Source: Nitrospira sp. (GTDB lineage: Bacteria > Nitrospirota > Nitrospiria > Nitrospirales > UBA8639). Taken from it: a DNA stretch of 34,752 bases. Shown in pieces: positions 1-8,720 of this stretch. The stretch covers positions 1-34,752 of the forward strand of contig JAGQKG010000012.1 in NCBI GenBank assembly GCA_020430245.1, written 5' to 3'. Numbering within the stretch: the first letter of the stretch is position 1; each line of letters opens with the position of its first letter. A program made the position numbers and the translations under genes. The notes below the pieces were generated by a model. The model was given only the letters and a program-made list of their open reading frames with translations, had not been told where the DNA came from and searched no databases.

Positions 1-24
1 CACATCGCCTATAGCCGTAATCAT
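1..24 (-). CDS. 5' end of a gene running off the left edge
   Basis: On the minus strand an AAGGAG ribosome binding site (35-40) sits 10 bases before an ATG at 24, and the frame stays open to the window edge, giving MITAIGDV. Only eight codons are visible. The start resembles the N-terminus of metallophosphatases (AIGDV), but that is far too little to assign a function. The call rests on the strong ribosome binding site alone. Bases 25-261 between this start and the nitroreductase hold no convincing gene. Confidence 0.4.
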
Positions 25-261
25 GTAATGGTGTCTCCTTCGTTACTGTGGAATAGGCCTTCATTTCCTCGGATCCAATGTATCAATCTATTTTCGTTCC
101 GTCTCATCCTAACCCCCGAGCATATTTCTGATTTGTATCAGTCATGCTCCCGTGGGCATACAGAAACGACTTACTGGTTCAGATGAGCAAGAAAATATTT
201 TCATGAAAGTGAGATCCGAGAAGGATCGCTCGGATACATGTGTCGCAGGAGATGCAATGCG

Positions 262-861
262 CTACAAGCAGTCCGGGTTTCGCCCCCACGTCTCGGAGAA
301 CACAAACTCCCTTAACCGTTTACGAGACCGTGATGCCAATTCCCGTTCACGAAGCGACTCCGGAAGCGTGGAGGCATCTCCCTGGTATCCGATAGCGATC
401 CCGGTAACGGCTTCATAGCCTGGAGGAAGAGCATAGCGTTCTCGAATAGTGTCCGGAAGAATCCCGGCCATCTGATGAACGGACAGATCCATGGCTGTGG
501 CTTGCATGACCAGGTTTCCCACAGCCAACCCGACATCATGATAGGCATGGCGGTTGACCTGTCCATTGTGATCAAAATTGAGTTTGGCCACCGTGAGCAG
601 AAGGAGTGGAGCCCGTTTTGCCCATATTTGATTTCCCTCCACCAGACAACTCAGAAGCTTCTGATGGCTCTCGGGGTGCTCGATTGTCGCAAGAATAAAG
701 ACCCAGGGCTGTTCGTTAAAACAGGAGGAAGCCCATCGTGCCGCTTCCAACAAACTTTGGATTTTCTCTCGTTCTACCGGTTGATCAGCAAACGCTCTGG
801 GACTCCAGCGACGACGTAACAGGTCATGAATGTGAAATTGCACGTCTGCTGGTTTTTCCAT
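262..861 (-). CDS. Nitroreductase family protein (FMN-dependent)
   Basis: The 199-aa product fits the nitroreductase/SagB-like fold, in which FMN-bound dimers reduce nitro, quinone or flavin substrates with NAD(P)H. The N-terminal RRRWSPRAF motif is the usual phosphate-contacting region of FMN binding. The central WASSCFNEQPW segment matches the family's ARWAPSSxNxQPW signature, and the C-terminal VTGIAIGYQGD matches the usual AVAIGYP-type end. I chose the ATG at 861 because AGGAGA lies six bases upstream; the open frame extends further but without a better ribosome site. It lies 49 bp after the unknown gene at 911-1489 on the same strand, so the two may be co-transcribed. The physiological substrate cannot be told from sequence. 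Confidence 0.88.
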   Translation of the reverse strand: MEKPADVQFHIHDLLRRRWSPRAFADQPVEREKIQSLLEAARWASSCFNEQPWVFILATIEHPESHQKLLSCLVEGNQIWAKRAPLLLLTVAKLNFDHNGQVNRHAYHDVGLAVGNLVMQATAMDLSVHQMAGILPDTIRERYALPPGYEAVTGIAIGYQGDASTLPESLRERELASRSRKRLREFVFSETWGRNPDCL

Positions 862-910
862 GATTTCTCCTGAGAGACTTTTCGCCACTTCGCGTATTGA
901 TGATTCGGTC

Positions 911-1489
911 TTATGGGAGACGCCACTGGCCACATTCTTCTGGCTCCGGAATGCGCCAGGCGGTCTCCTCTACCGATATTAATTTGAGCTTGTCGGGATG
1001 CGGACGTAATCCATAAGAGAGATCCACATCGGACCAGTCTGTGTGTTCTCTACATGGACAGCAATCTGCTTCTCCCGCATCAGCATACAACAGTTCCATA
1101 AATTCCTGATCCCAGAAATACCGATCGGTCATCGTTTCGAAATCCACCAACCCAAACCGGTATCCCCCCAACATAGTATAGGACACCAATCCATCATTAA
1201 TCTGATCATTGTGCCACAGACAATAATTTTTGAGGCATTCGTATAATAGAAGCCAATGATAGTCGGTCAATCGATAGACCATCGATGCCTCATGGGCAAC
1301 CAGCAATTTCTCAAGCGTGACGAGAGCACTATAGGGAGTAAACAACACCCCCACGGCCGGATACTCCACTAACCAGGCCTCAGCGTCATTGCGAGATGCG
1401 ACACGCTGCACGGCATGAAGTTCGCCGTCAAGCGCCTGCCTTACAAATGGAATAAGCGCGGCATCAGGTTGAGTCCGAAAATACAGCAT
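911..1489 (-). CDS. Conserved hypothetical protein
   Basis: A 192-aa soluble protein that I do not recognise. It is acidic and rich in aromatic residues, with no signal peptide or membrane segment. Near the C-terminus (about residues 142-150) is a small Cys cluster, CCPC, followed by REHTDW, which could bind metal, but the spacing matches no family I know. It starts at an ATG at 1489 and lies 29 bp downstream of the single-domain receiver gene and 49 bp upstream of the nitroreductase, all on the same strand. The three may form a short operon. Its length, clean start and tight packing support a real gene; no function is proposed. Confidence 0.7.
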   Translation of the reverse strand: MLYFRTQPDAALIPFVRQALDGELHAVQRVASRNDAEAWLVEYPAVGVLFTPYSALVTLEKLLVAHEASMVYRLTDYHWLLLYECLKNYCLWHNDQINDGLVSYTMLGGYRFGLVDFETMTDRYFWDQEFMELLYADAGEADCCPCREHTDWSDVDLSYGLRPHPDKLKLISVEETAWRIPEPEECGQWRLP

Positions 1490-1518
1490 TGCTCGTGATC
1501 CAAGCAGATAAACGTTGG

Positions 1519-1890
1519 CTAATTTTCGTGAAGGGCTTGTGTAACAAGGTCCGTAAGGGTGTGCAATTGAAAGGGTTTATCGATGGTGTGTTGAGCTCCT
1601 AACCGGCGAGCGAGGTCCAATAAATCGAGTTTGGCTCGCTCACTTCCACCCGACATGGCAATAATTTTTACCTGAGGAAATTCACGCCGCAAATCCAGTA
1701 TGGTCTCAAGTCCCTCTTTTTCGGGCATAAGAATATCTAAAATAATGAGATCGGCAGGGTGGTTGCGATATTCCCTGATGCCTTCGATTCCGTTTGGGGC
1801 ACAGTCCACAGTATAGCCCTGGTCTTCCAAGGCTTGCTTCAACAGGTCACAAACCTGCCGATCATCATCCACAACAAGAATGTTTGCCAT
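1519..1890 (-). CDS. Single-domain response regulator (CheY-like receiver)
   Basis: A 123-aa protein consisting only of a receiver domain. The acidic pocket is seen in ILVVDDD, the phospho-acceptor Asp in LIILDILMPEKEG, the switch Ser in AMSGGS and the conserved Lys in TIDKPF. It has no DNA-binding or enzymatic output domain, so it probably acts through protein contact, as CheY- or Spo0F-type relays do. The ATG at 1890 follows GGAAAGAG; a GTG 18 bp further upstream is a weaker choice. It lies 286 bp downstream of a hybrid histidine kinase on the same strand, an obvious candidate phospho-donor, although the gap suggests separate transcription. Partner assignment is inference. Confidence 0.88.
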   Translation of the reverse strand: MANILVVDDDRQVCDLLKQALEDQGYTVDCAPNGIEGIREYRNHPADLIILDILMPEKEGLETILDLRREFPQVKIIAMSGGSERAKLDLLDLARRLGAQHTIDKPFQLHTLTDLVTQALHEN

Positions 1891-2176
1891 GACTTTGTCT
1901 CTTTCCACGCCTCACGCCAGATGATCACCTTCCTCCATCCACAGGAAAAGACCTCCACGGACTGTACGACCAACTTTGGATCATTTATAGAATAAGGGTC
2001 TTGGCCAAACTCACAATATCTCGGATCTCAAGTCTCACACCACCATGTCCCTGTCCGCTTCCGGTATTCATGATTATTAAATGGCCTTCCCGGAATGGTC
2101 TGAATCTCAGGAAGATTAACGACCAGCCACGAACTAATAGAACCGTGTCTTTCCAATTCATGCCTTCCCCAGTAGG

Positions 2177-4144
2177 TCAAGACTGGGCTAACGACGAAGG
2201 TGTTTTGTCGAGGACATGGCGAATAATCGGAACCAGGTCTCGAATCGCCAATGGCTTCATTAAATAGCCCTGAATACCCAATGCTTTCGCTCGTTCCGCC
2301 GAGATCACATGACTGAATCCTGTACACAAAATGATGGGGAGATCCGGGCGAATCCGCAGCAGCTCACGGGATAACGCCTCACCGGTCATTCCCGGCATCG
2401 TCTGATCAGTAATCACGAGATCAAAACGATGAGGGTCTTGGGTAAATGTCCTCAGAGCTTCGATTGAACTCGTGTACACTTCCACGGTATATCCCAGTTG
2501 CGTGAGAAGTTCCTTCCCAAGACGCACAATCGTCTCCTCATCATCCACAAATAAAACTGATTCTTTCCCGGTTGGAATGGCTGTTTGATCATAAAGAGGC
2601 TCTACAACCTGGGTCGGAACGGTCGGGAGGTAGACATCGATTTTTGTCCCCTTGTTCACAATACTATCAACGACAATAGCTCCTTTGTGACTTGTAATGA
2701 TTCCATGCACCACGGCCATCCCCATCCCAGAACCCTCGCCTATCGGCTTGGTGGTAAAGAAAGGATCAAACAGCCGTTCAAGGACTTCAGGGGTCATGCC
2801 CAAACCGGTATCTTCCACCGTCAATCGAACATGCGGGCCAATATGTAATCCCGAGATGGCTCCGGTGAGTTCCTCTGTCACGTTCACATCCTCCAGAGCG
2901 ACATTCAAAATCCCGCCGGATTCTCGCATTGCAAATTCAGCGTTGGTGCATAGATTGATTATAATCTGATGCATTTGGGTCGGGTCGGCTAGAATGGTAG
3001 ACTCTGTTTTTAATGATTGACGGATCTCAATTGTCGTGGGAATCGTGGATCGTAAGAGCTTCAGAGCTTCCCGGACGACCATGTGGAGAGGTGTGGGCTT
3101 CTTCCCCTGTCCCGCTTGACGACTAAAGGTCAAAATTTGAAGCACCAAGTGCTTGGCTCGGTGCCCCGCAGTCAGTACTTCTTGCAGATTTCGTTGAGTA
3201 CGACTTTCCTTTGGCACGGTAGCCAACGCCAATTCGGTATAGCCCAAAATTGCCGTTAAAATATTGTTGAAATCATGGGCAATGCCGCCTGCCAATGTCC
3301 CAATGGCTTCCATGCGGCTCGATTGTCGAAATTGACGCTCGGTTTTCGTCAGAGCCTCTTCCACGCGCTTCTGTTCTGTAATATCCTCCGCCACTCCCGC
3401 AAGGCTCTGCAGGTCCCCATTAGGCTTTCGGATGGGAACCGTTTGTATTCGCACCCACCGCAAGGTGTTATCCGGTCTTACAATCCGACATTCCCTCTGA
3501 ACCCTATTCACCTCCTGTTCACATTGGTGTGTGTGAAATCGTGGTTGATCGTGGGGATGAATCGCATTCCATAAGCTTCGAGAGTCTTTTAAAAGACTGG
3601 CACAACTCCGGCCCCAGACCGTTTCATATTGGGGACTGACATACCAGACCTCAGACTGGTCAGGGGCAAAAACCCAAAACACTTCCTTAATATGGTCCAC
3701 AAGTAGCCGAAACCGTTCCTCCCGCTCAGCGAGCGCGATTTCCAGTCCTTTCGTATATTCCGTCAGTTGGTCACGGAACATTCGACGGATAGTACCAAGC
3801 ATTTCGGATGGGGACCCTTCCTGTTTCAGGAAGGCAACGGCACCCTCACCAATGGCATCTTTAGCTGAATCCAGACTGGCAAAGGCCGGACTCAGGATCA
3901 TCCGAATCTCAGCATTCTTTGTCTTGAGAAGGGAAAGCAATGAGACTCCGGAGACATCCGGCGTCTGCACATTGACCACTGCGACCGCAAAGCCTTCACA
4001 TTTTGCATTTTCCCAAGCTTCCACGGGCGTCCTGGCCCCTACAACCTCATAGCCTTCTTCCTCTAGAGCATTGACGAGCGTTTCCAATTGGTCAGGACGG
4101 TCTTCCACAATGAGGATTCGCAACCATTCCCTTCGCATTGTCAT
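2177..4144 (-). CDS. Hybrid sensor histidine kinase (REC-PAS-HisKA-HATPase-REC)
   Basis: A 655-aa cytosolic hybrid kinase with no membrane segment. In order: an N-terminal receiver (about 8-120), a PAS domain (about 145-260) ending in a PAC-like RRVEE linker, HisKA with the phospho-His in GGIAHDFNN (about 285), HATPase_c with an N box (NLCTNAEFAM) and a DTGLGM/GSGMGM G-box region, and a C-terminal receiver (about 530-645) with acceptor Asp in VITDQTMPGMTG. The GGIAHDFNNIL type is typical of soluble hybrid kinases. In the first receiver the acceptor position is Asn (VVNVQTP), so it is probably not phosphorylated and may be an allosteric pseudo-receiver. The start is the ATG at 4144 with GGGGAGGG five bases upstream; a second ATG follows at 4138. 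The 123-aa receiver downstream is a likely partner. Confidence 0.93.
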   Translation of the reverse strand: MTMRREWLRILIVEDRPDQLETLVNALEEEGYEVVGARTPVEAWENAKCEGFAVAVVNVQTPDVSGVSLLSLLKTKNAEIRMILSPAFASLDSAKDAIGEGAVAFLKQEGSPSEMLGTIRRMFRDQLTEYTKGLEIALAEREERFRLLVDHIKEVFWVFAPDQSEVWYVSPQYETVWGRSCASLLKDSRSLWNAIHPHDQPRFHTHQCEQEVNRVQRECRIVRPDNTLRWVRIQTVPIRKPNGDLQSLAGVAEDITEQKRVEEALTKTERQFRQSSRMEAIGTLAGGIAHDFNNILTAILGYTELALATVPKESRTQRNLQEVLTAGHRAKHLVLQILTFSRQAGQGKKPTPLHMVVREALKLLRSTIPTTIEIRQSLKTESTILADPTQMHQIIINLCTNAEFAMRESGGILNVALEDVNVTEELTGAISGLHIGPHVRLTVEDTGLGMTPEVLERLFDPFFTTKPIGEGSGMGMAVVHGIITSHKGAIVVDSIVNKGTKIDVYLPTVPTQVVEPLYDQTAIPTGKESVLFVDDEETIVRLGKELLTQLGYTVEVYTSSIEALRTFTQDPHRFDLVITDQTMPGMTGEALSRELLRIRPDLPIILCTGFSHVISAERAKALGIQGYLMKPLAIRDLVPIIRHVLDKTPSSLAQS

Positions 4145-4773
4145 ACATCCCTCCCCTTTACCTACCGTCCAGAACCATGCACCTTACCCGAAATTATTCG
4201 AAAAAATATTTAGAACGTCCTCCCTCAGCCGTGTGTATAACTAAACTTCCCGAATCAAGCTCCATTTGGAATCACGCCTTTATACCCCGGCACATCGTAT
4301 TTCAGCATCGACGACAAAGAATGTGGCTTTCGCGTAAGAGATTATTAACCGCGGCCCGTGGGCTTTCAAAGACCAACCATCAGTCCTTTTCCTTCCTCCG
4401 GTCCCATATTACCAATCCCGGCATGAATGGTCACGCCCCAGCTCCTCACCAAGAAAGTGGAGTTATTAACGAGGAAAAGGAATATCGAGGAGGAATCGAT
4501 GAGCAAACCCATTCGCTCGCTTGCGAGGTCCTGAATAACGGCGCATCATGGTCTGCGGTACACCAAAACATTACATACTTACTCATGATCACTCCATAGC
4601 AGAGGATACGTATCATCGTCCTAACCATTAAGTGAGTGAGGCGAACAACCAACCGACAGAAAGGAGCGCGAGAAAGGATAGACACCCCAAAAAAGACAGG
4701 TGGAAAAACGTGCAGGTAATTTTGATGAAGGGTCAGCCGCTTTGGTTGCTTAAACCTCGAGCGGTGTTGCCAG
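4145..4773. other. Gene-poor gap between hybrid kinase and pyrF
   Basis: About 630 bp. Open frames in it are of odd composition, lack ribosome binding sites and give no recognisable protein. A small palindrome CTCGC-TT-GCGAG lies near 4515-4530. The kinase promoter must lie just right of 4150. I see no RNA gene or terminator that I can defend. Confidence 0.5.
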
Positions 4774-5550
4774 CTATCTCTCTCCAGGCAATACTCGCTC
4801 ATTCGAAGGACCCGCTTTGACCGCTAAGGCAATTTCATCTTGAATCGCTTGTGCCATTTGGCGACGATTGTCCGCATCTCGAATAGGTCGCCCAACGACT
4901 AAATAATCCGCCCCGGCTCGAATGGCGTCAAATGGCGTTAACGAACGTTGATGTTCATGGGTGTTTTGCCCGGCTGGCCGCACACCTGGGGAAACAATGA
5001 GAGCTTTCTCTCCAAACCGTTCTCGCAGAATTCCGACATATTTTCCCGAGGCGATCAGACCATCGCACCCTTGGGCCATCGCCATATCGGCCCGCCATAC
5101 AACATAGTCGTCCACTGTTTGAAAACGCCCGGGTTCTCCTGGTTGCACACTCAACATCCCCAGGTCTTGAAGATCTTTCTCCCCCCAACTCGAAAGAAGG
5201 GGAACGGTCAAAATTTGAATTGACCCGACGCCTCGACCAAGTACCGCAGCTTTGGCCGTGGCATGATTGCCCAAAATGGTGAGAAAATCGACACCAAGAT
5301 CAGCAGCCAGATGCACAGCTCGACGCACGGTTTCATCGATATCATTCATCTTCAGATCTAAAAAGATCCGGCAGTTTTGTGCTCGTAATTCCTTAATAAA
5401 ATCCGCATTAACGGCCAGAAATAATTCCAGGCCAATTTTATAAAAACAGGCCACACCTTCCAAATCCTGGATATACCGGCGAGCCTCCTTTAAGGAGGAA
5501 AGATCTAGTGCGACAATTAACCGTTCTTGTATGGGGATAACCCTGTTCAT
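4774..5550 (-). CDS. pyrF: Orotidine 5'-phosphate decarboxylase
   Basis: This enzyme makes UMP by decarboxylating OMP, the last step of de novo pyrimidine synthesis, in the cytosol. The 258-aa product shows the N-terminal IVALDLSS strand, the catalytic Asp-Lys-Asp core FLDLKMNDID (usually FLDLKxHDIP), the GVDFLTILGN strand, LIVSPGVRP and the phosphate-binding VVGRPI loop. Length is slightly above the usual 230-240 aa because of a C-terminal tail. The likely start is the ATG at 5550; a TTG two codons earlier is possible. No clear ribosome site stands directly before it. It stands alone, without other pyr genes. The His-to-Asn change in the core motif is worth noting, but the catalytic Lys and Asp residues are kept. 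Confidence 0.93.
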   Translation of the reverse strand: MNRVIPIQERLIVALDLSSLKEARRYIQDLEGVACFYKIGLELFLAVNADFIKELRAQNCRIFLDLKMNDIDETVRRAVHLAADLGVDFLTILGNHATAKAAVLGRGVGSIQILTVPLLSSWGEKDLQDLGMLSVQPGEPGRFQTVDDYVVWRADMAMAQGCDGLIASGKYVGILRERFGEKALIVSPGVRPAGQNTHEHQRSLTPFDAIRAGADYLVVGRPIRDADNRRQMAQAIQDEIALAVKAGPSNERVLPGER

Positions 5551-5741
5551 TCCCAATTCACCATATACTCCAGCTGTTCCACATCCATGGGGATGAGTGG
5601 ATCAGGAATCTGCATACCACCCAAGGAAAGAGAGCTGATGACATTATCCCAGGCCTTCCTACAAGGAATTAGCCACACACTCAATTGTCCCATGGACATG
5701 GCCCAATTCATATTAATAACCGACAGAGAGTGCCATAACCA

Positions 5742-6008
5742 ATGGATGAACTCAAGCGACACCACATCAAGGCCAAACCTACCCTTGAAAACGAACAAGC
5801 CCGAACCATGGCGCCAAAAATCCCTGGACCTGCACAGGCCCCAGATCCATTCACTTACATACTTTACTCCCAGGATACGCGATACGTGTCCATACATTGT
5901 TACGATTCTGTCATTCATGACCCAGAGGCCGACGCCGGTTTCGAACCCGAAGGAGATCAGCGTTCTTCACAAATTTTCGTCAGGTGGAACCCGAATGTTG
6001 GGCCTTGA
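5742..6008 (+). CDS. Possible small hypothetical protein
   Basis: An 88-aa frame with a balanced, charged composition, unlike the Trp- and Ser-rich antisense frame that covers it. It has no known motif. The upstream region has only a weak GAGAG sequence about 13 bases before the ATG, so translation is doubtful. Recorded as a candidate only; it could equally be a chance open frame. Confidence 0.25.
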   Translation: MDELKRHHIKAKPTLENEQARTMAPKIPGPAQAPDPFTYILYSQDTRYVSIHCYDSVIHDPEADAGFEPEGDQRSSQIFVRWNPNVGP

Positions 6009-6115
6009 AGACAGACAGTTGATCTATTAAACGAAACAGATCGGACAGTCGGGCCACATTCGGCAGCACAGTTGTCGGTGAATTCCATACTCAGGGAGTA
6101 TACAGATCAAGATGG

Positions 6116-6155
6116 TGTATCTGTTTGGATAAAAAGCTGTATCCAAACAGATATC
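6116..6155. promoter_or_regulatory. Two tandem TGTATC-N6-GATA operators, also a 14-bp inverted repeat
   Basis: Site one (6116-6133) reads TGTATC-N6-GATAAA and site two (6138-6155) TGTATC-N6-GATATC. They start 22 bp apart, about two helical turns. The pair also forms a perfect 14-bp inverted repeat (6118-6131 with 6140-6153, 8-base loop). The same motif occurs at 20377-20415 and 24820-24858. The arrangement looks like an upstream activating sequence for a dimeric regulator; the regulator's identity is inference. Confidence 0.6.
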
Positions 6156-6191
6156 AAATCTCATCTTTTTATCCAGGAAAGCTCATTACAT

Positions 6192-6208
6192 TTGGGGTTT
6201 TCCTTGCA
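6192..6208 (+). promoter_or_regulatory. Candidate sigma-54 promoter (-24/-12)
   Basis: The stretch TTGGGGTTTTCCTTGCA has GG at 6194-6195 and GC at 6206-6207 separated by exactly ten bases, with TTGCA at the -12 box, as sigma-54 promoters require. The -24 box is TTGGGG rather than TGGCAC. The start point would be near 6219, placing the paired operators about 65-100 bp upstream, a normal position for sigma-54 activator sites. It would drive the receiver-PAS gene at 6361. Confidence 0.5.
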
Positions 6209-6360
6209 AAATTCTTCCGAAATCACGAATGCATCCAAAGACTTATCGATTAACGGATTCAATGTATACCGAATGGTACATAGATTGCGTGTTGAATCAT
6301 TATACGTCCATTCTCCGGAACATCCGTGTTGAGGGTTCGTTATAGGCATGAGGGTATATC

Positions 6361-7167
6361 ATGGCAACCACATCTCCTACACCATCTTCTTCCCCCATTC
6401 TCGTGGTCGATGATGAACAGGATATTATCCTAACCCTACGAGATCTTCTCGAGGCCGACGGACATCACATAAATGTGGCCTCAACAGGAGGCACTGCCTT
6501 GGAATGCGTGACCCTTCACTCGCCTAGCGTCGTGATCCTGGACGTCAAACTCCCTGACATGGATGGCCTGCTCGTTCTAGAGAAGATGACGAAAGCGGTG
6601 CCAGGTCTTCCCGTCATTATTCTATCGAGTTATACCACCCTCGATAATGTGACCGGCTCCCTTGAGGAACAAGGCGCCTTCGCCTATCTCCATAAACCCA
6701 TTAATCGTTCGGAAATTAGGACCACGGTGCGTCAGGCACTTAAGGCTTATGCCCTGGCCCAAAAAATGGAACGCGCCCGTCACGCCCTTTATGAAAGCGA
6801 AATCCGCTTTCAAGCCGTTTTTCAGGCAGCCATTGATGCCATAATATTAGCCGATCACACCGGCCGCATCATGTCGTGGAATAAGGCTGCTGAAGCGATG
6901 TTCGAATATACCGCCGAGGAAATGTTTGGAAAGCCACTGACCCTGATCATGCCCAGTCGGTATCGGGAAGATCATACCAAAGGCATGAAACGATTACAGA
7001 CCACGGGCGAATCTCACGTCATCGGGAAAACCGTTACGCTTCATGGATTAAGGAAAAGCGGACAGGAATTTCCCATCGAACTCTCTTTGAATTCCTGGAC
7101 GACCGGAACACATCCTTCCTATTCCGGATTTATTCGAGACCTCTCATTACGAGAAACAAAAGGATAG
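6361..7167 (+). CDS. Response regulator with PAS domain (REC-PAS), no output domain
   Basis: A 268-aa soluble protein. Residues about 12-130 form a receiver: acidic pair in LVVDDEQD, acceptor Asp in VVILDVKLPDMDG, switch residue in ILSSYT and Lys in YLHKPI. Residues about 145-262 form a PAS domain (FQAVFQAAIDAIILAD, IMSWNKAAEAMFEY, GKPLTLIMP, GLRKSGQEFPIELSL). There is no kinase, DNA-binding or cyclic-di-GMP domain, so it should act by protein contact or as a phospho-relay and ligand-sensing adaptor. The ATG at 6361 has GAGGG seven bases upstream. It is transcribed alone, from the operator and sigma-54-like promoter described upstream. A second protein of the same architecture is at 24961-25848 and shares the operator. 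Confidence 0.9.
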   Translation: MATTSPTPSSSPILVVDDEQDIILTLRDLLEADGHHINVASTGGTALECVTLHSPSVVILDVKLPDMDGLLVLEKMTKAVPGLPVIILSSYTTLDNVTGSLEEQGAFAYLHKPINRSEIRTTVRQALKAYALAQKMERARHALYESEIRFQAVFQAAIDAIILADHTGRIMSWNKAAEAMFEYTAEEMFGKPLTLIMPSRYREDHTKGMKRLQTTGESHVIGKTVTLHGLRKSGQEFPIELSLNSWTTGTHPSYSGFIRDLSLRETKG

Positions 7168-7325
7168 TCCGATGCAGTATCCAAAAAATTGAAGCGTTTC
7201 TGGGGCAAATAATTATTTTCGATCGGTTTTATAACCAGAATAGTCTTGGCAAAACCCAATCAAAAAAGATTCAAGAAAGGTAAAGGGATTGGTACTAGTA
7301 GTTTGTTTAAAAGGAGGGAAATGAT

Positions 7326-7374
7326 TGGCTGGGGGACCAGGAATCGAACCTGGGTTCTAAGATCCAAAATCTTA
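7326..7374 (-). repeat. Distal att copy: displaced 3' part of tRNA-Gln
   Basis: These 49 bases are identical to 17222-17270 and cover the anticodon arm, T arm, acceptor 3' strand and CCA of tRNA-Gln. The 5' part of the tRNA is missing here, so this is the displaced chromosomal 3' end left after integration. The flanking sequence diverges immediately on both sides. Confidence 0.92.
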
Positions 7375-7484
7375 GAGACTTGATTCCTTCCACTTCCTTC
7401 TTTTTCCCAAGTATTTGATATTTAAGCAATCACTATCCTATAATTTCCTCCAATCATGAGGAAATTCCCCTTAGTTCCCGTCCA

Positions 7485-7506
7485 ACAGTCTACACAGAGT
7501 CTACAT
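7485..7506 (+). repeat. 22-bp subterminal direct repeat (left copy)
   Basis: Identical over 22 bp to 17154-17175, in the same orientation. The unit is itself two copies of AGTCTACA 11 bp apart. It lies 110 bp inside the left att core, directly before the integrase gene. Position and duplication suggest arm-type sites bound by the integrase N-terminal domain or by an excision factor. Confidence 0.65.
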
Positions 7507-7520
7507 GGAGCCTGGAGCTA

Positions 7521-8720
7521 GTGGCCGGTTCCTCCGCTAGAGTCAACCTCACTAAGCGCAAAATTGATGCGTTGCCGCTACCGTCGGCCGGTCAAGTCAT
7601 TATCCGGGACCGGGATCTACCAGGGTTTGCGCTTCGAGCCACAAAAGGCAGCAAAGCCTTTATTGTCGAAAGACGAGTCAAGGGAAGACTGCATCGGGTG
7701 GTCATTGGTCCTTATGGAGCCTGGACCGTCGATGGTGCTCGGGAAGAGGCGCGGGACCTTCTCGGCAAGCTGGCGCGTGGAGAATCGTTATCTTCCTCTC
7801 GGGGTGAGTTGACGTTTGAAAAATTTTCCAAGGTCTATCTTGAGCGGTATGCCATCCGGAAAAAAAGTTACCTCCATGAAAAGGGGCGGCTGAAACACCT
7901 GGCGCACTGGAACACTTGGAAACTCTCGGCGATCACTCGGGACGATGTGGCGGAACTCCATAGCAAGATGGGGAAGACTCATCCGGTCGGCGCGAATCGA
8001 GTCCTAGCCTTATTGCGGACCATGTTTCGGTTGGGCGTGGCCTGGGGGTATCTCAAAACCAGTCCGGCTACCCATATCAGCATGTTTCCGGAAATCTCGC
8101 GGGATCGATTTGTCCAGCCAGATGAACTCCCCAGACTATTAACGGCATTGAAGGCTGAAACGAACCCCTACATTAAGTCGGCCCTGTTGGTGTGCCTATT
8201 GACCGGCGCCAGACGAACAGAAGTTTTAACGGCCAAATGGGCCGATGTAGACTTAACGGCCGGCACCTGGCGGATTCCAGAAACGAAGTCAGGGCGCTGG
8301 CACCTGCTACCTTTGCCTGGGCCGTTGGTGCAGATTCTCAGCGATCTTCCACGACAAAAGGATAATCCTTATCTCTTTGTGGGACAGCACGGCAAAAGCC
8401 ATTTACGGAATATTTCCAAGGCCTGGGGAGATATTCGCACCGAAGCGGGACTTCCCGATGTGAGGATCCACGATTTGAGACGAACGCTTGGCAGTTGGAT
8501 TGCCGGAACCGGGGTGAGCCTGCAGGTGATTGGGAAAATTTTGAACCACCAGCATACCAATACCACGGCCATCTATTCCCGGTTGAACTTGGATCCGTTG
8601 CGGGAAGTCTTAGACGTGAATGCAACTAAAATGTTGACCATCGGAGAGAAGCACCACCATGAGGATCAAAGCCAAAAAACAGACGACGCAACCAGCCACG
8701 CCACACCCGTTATGCAATGA
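7521..8720 (+). CDS. Tyrosine recombinase / integrase (DUF4102-type)
   Basis: A 399-aa site-specific recombinase that would integrate and excise the element at tRNA-Gln. Residues 9-95 form the N-terminal arm-binding domain seen in P4-type integrases (LTKRKIDAL, IIRDRDLPGFALR). Residues about 98-180 are the core-binding SAM-like domain. The catalytic domain has all expected residues: R231 (TGARRTE), K256, H317 and R320 (HDLRRT), H343 and Y352 (AIYSRLN). The start is GTG 7521 with GGAG four bases upstream. The gene lies just inside the displaced att copy, at the end far from the intact tRNA, and points inward. Its 3' end overlaps the next gene by 62 bp in another frame, indicating linked expression. 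Confidence 0.96.
   Translation: MAGSSARVNLTKRKIDALPLPSAGQVIIRDRDLPGFALRATKGSKAFIVERRVKGRLHRVVIGPYGAWTVDGAREEARDLLGKLARGESLSSSRGELTFEKFSKVYLERYAIRKKSYLHEKGRLKHLAHWNTWKLSAITRDDVAELHSKMGKTHPVGANRVLALLRTMFRLGVAWGYLKTSPATHISMFPEISRDRFVQPDELPRLLTALKAETNPYIKSALLVCLLTGARRTEVLTAKWADVDLTAGTWRIPETKSGRWHLLPLPGPLVQILSDLPRQKDNPYLFVGQHGKSHLRNISKAWGDIRTEAGLPDVRIHDLRRTLGSWIAGTGVSLQVIGKILNHQHTNTTAIYSRLNLDPLREVLDVNATKMLTIGEKHHHEDQSQKTDDATSHATPVMQ

Larger units (their letters stand above)
5551..6360. other. Regulatory gap upstream of the receiver-PAS gene
   Basis: About 810 bp without a confident gene. Overlapping frames on both strands (5527-6030) are open, but only a possible 88-aa frame at 5742-6008 looks protein-like. 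The right half holds the paired operators (6116-6155) and a sigma-54-type promoter (6192-6208), so the gene at 6361 probably has a leader of about 140 bases. Confidence 0.5.

Noticed and set aside
152-418. 88-aa plus-strand frame near the left end
   Set aside because: Mostly antisense to the nitroreductase gene, no ribosome site, unnatural composition.
4138-4599. 153-aa plus-strand frame in the gap before pyrF
   Set aside because: No ribosome site, overlaps the kinase start region, and no recognisable protein features.
4632-4820. 62-aa frame rich in charged residues
   Set aside because: GTG start without ribosome site, runs into the 3' end of pyrF; composition alone is not enough.
5547-5918. 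123-aa minus-strand frame ending in an ATGA overlap with pyrF
   Set aside because: The overlap is tempting, but the protein is Trp/Ser/Ile-rich in the way antisense frames are, and no ribosome site is seen.
7321-7383. ATG with an AGGAGGG site opening a 20-codon frame through the left att copy
   Set aside because: The frame only translates the tRNA fragment; the purine run is more likely chance.
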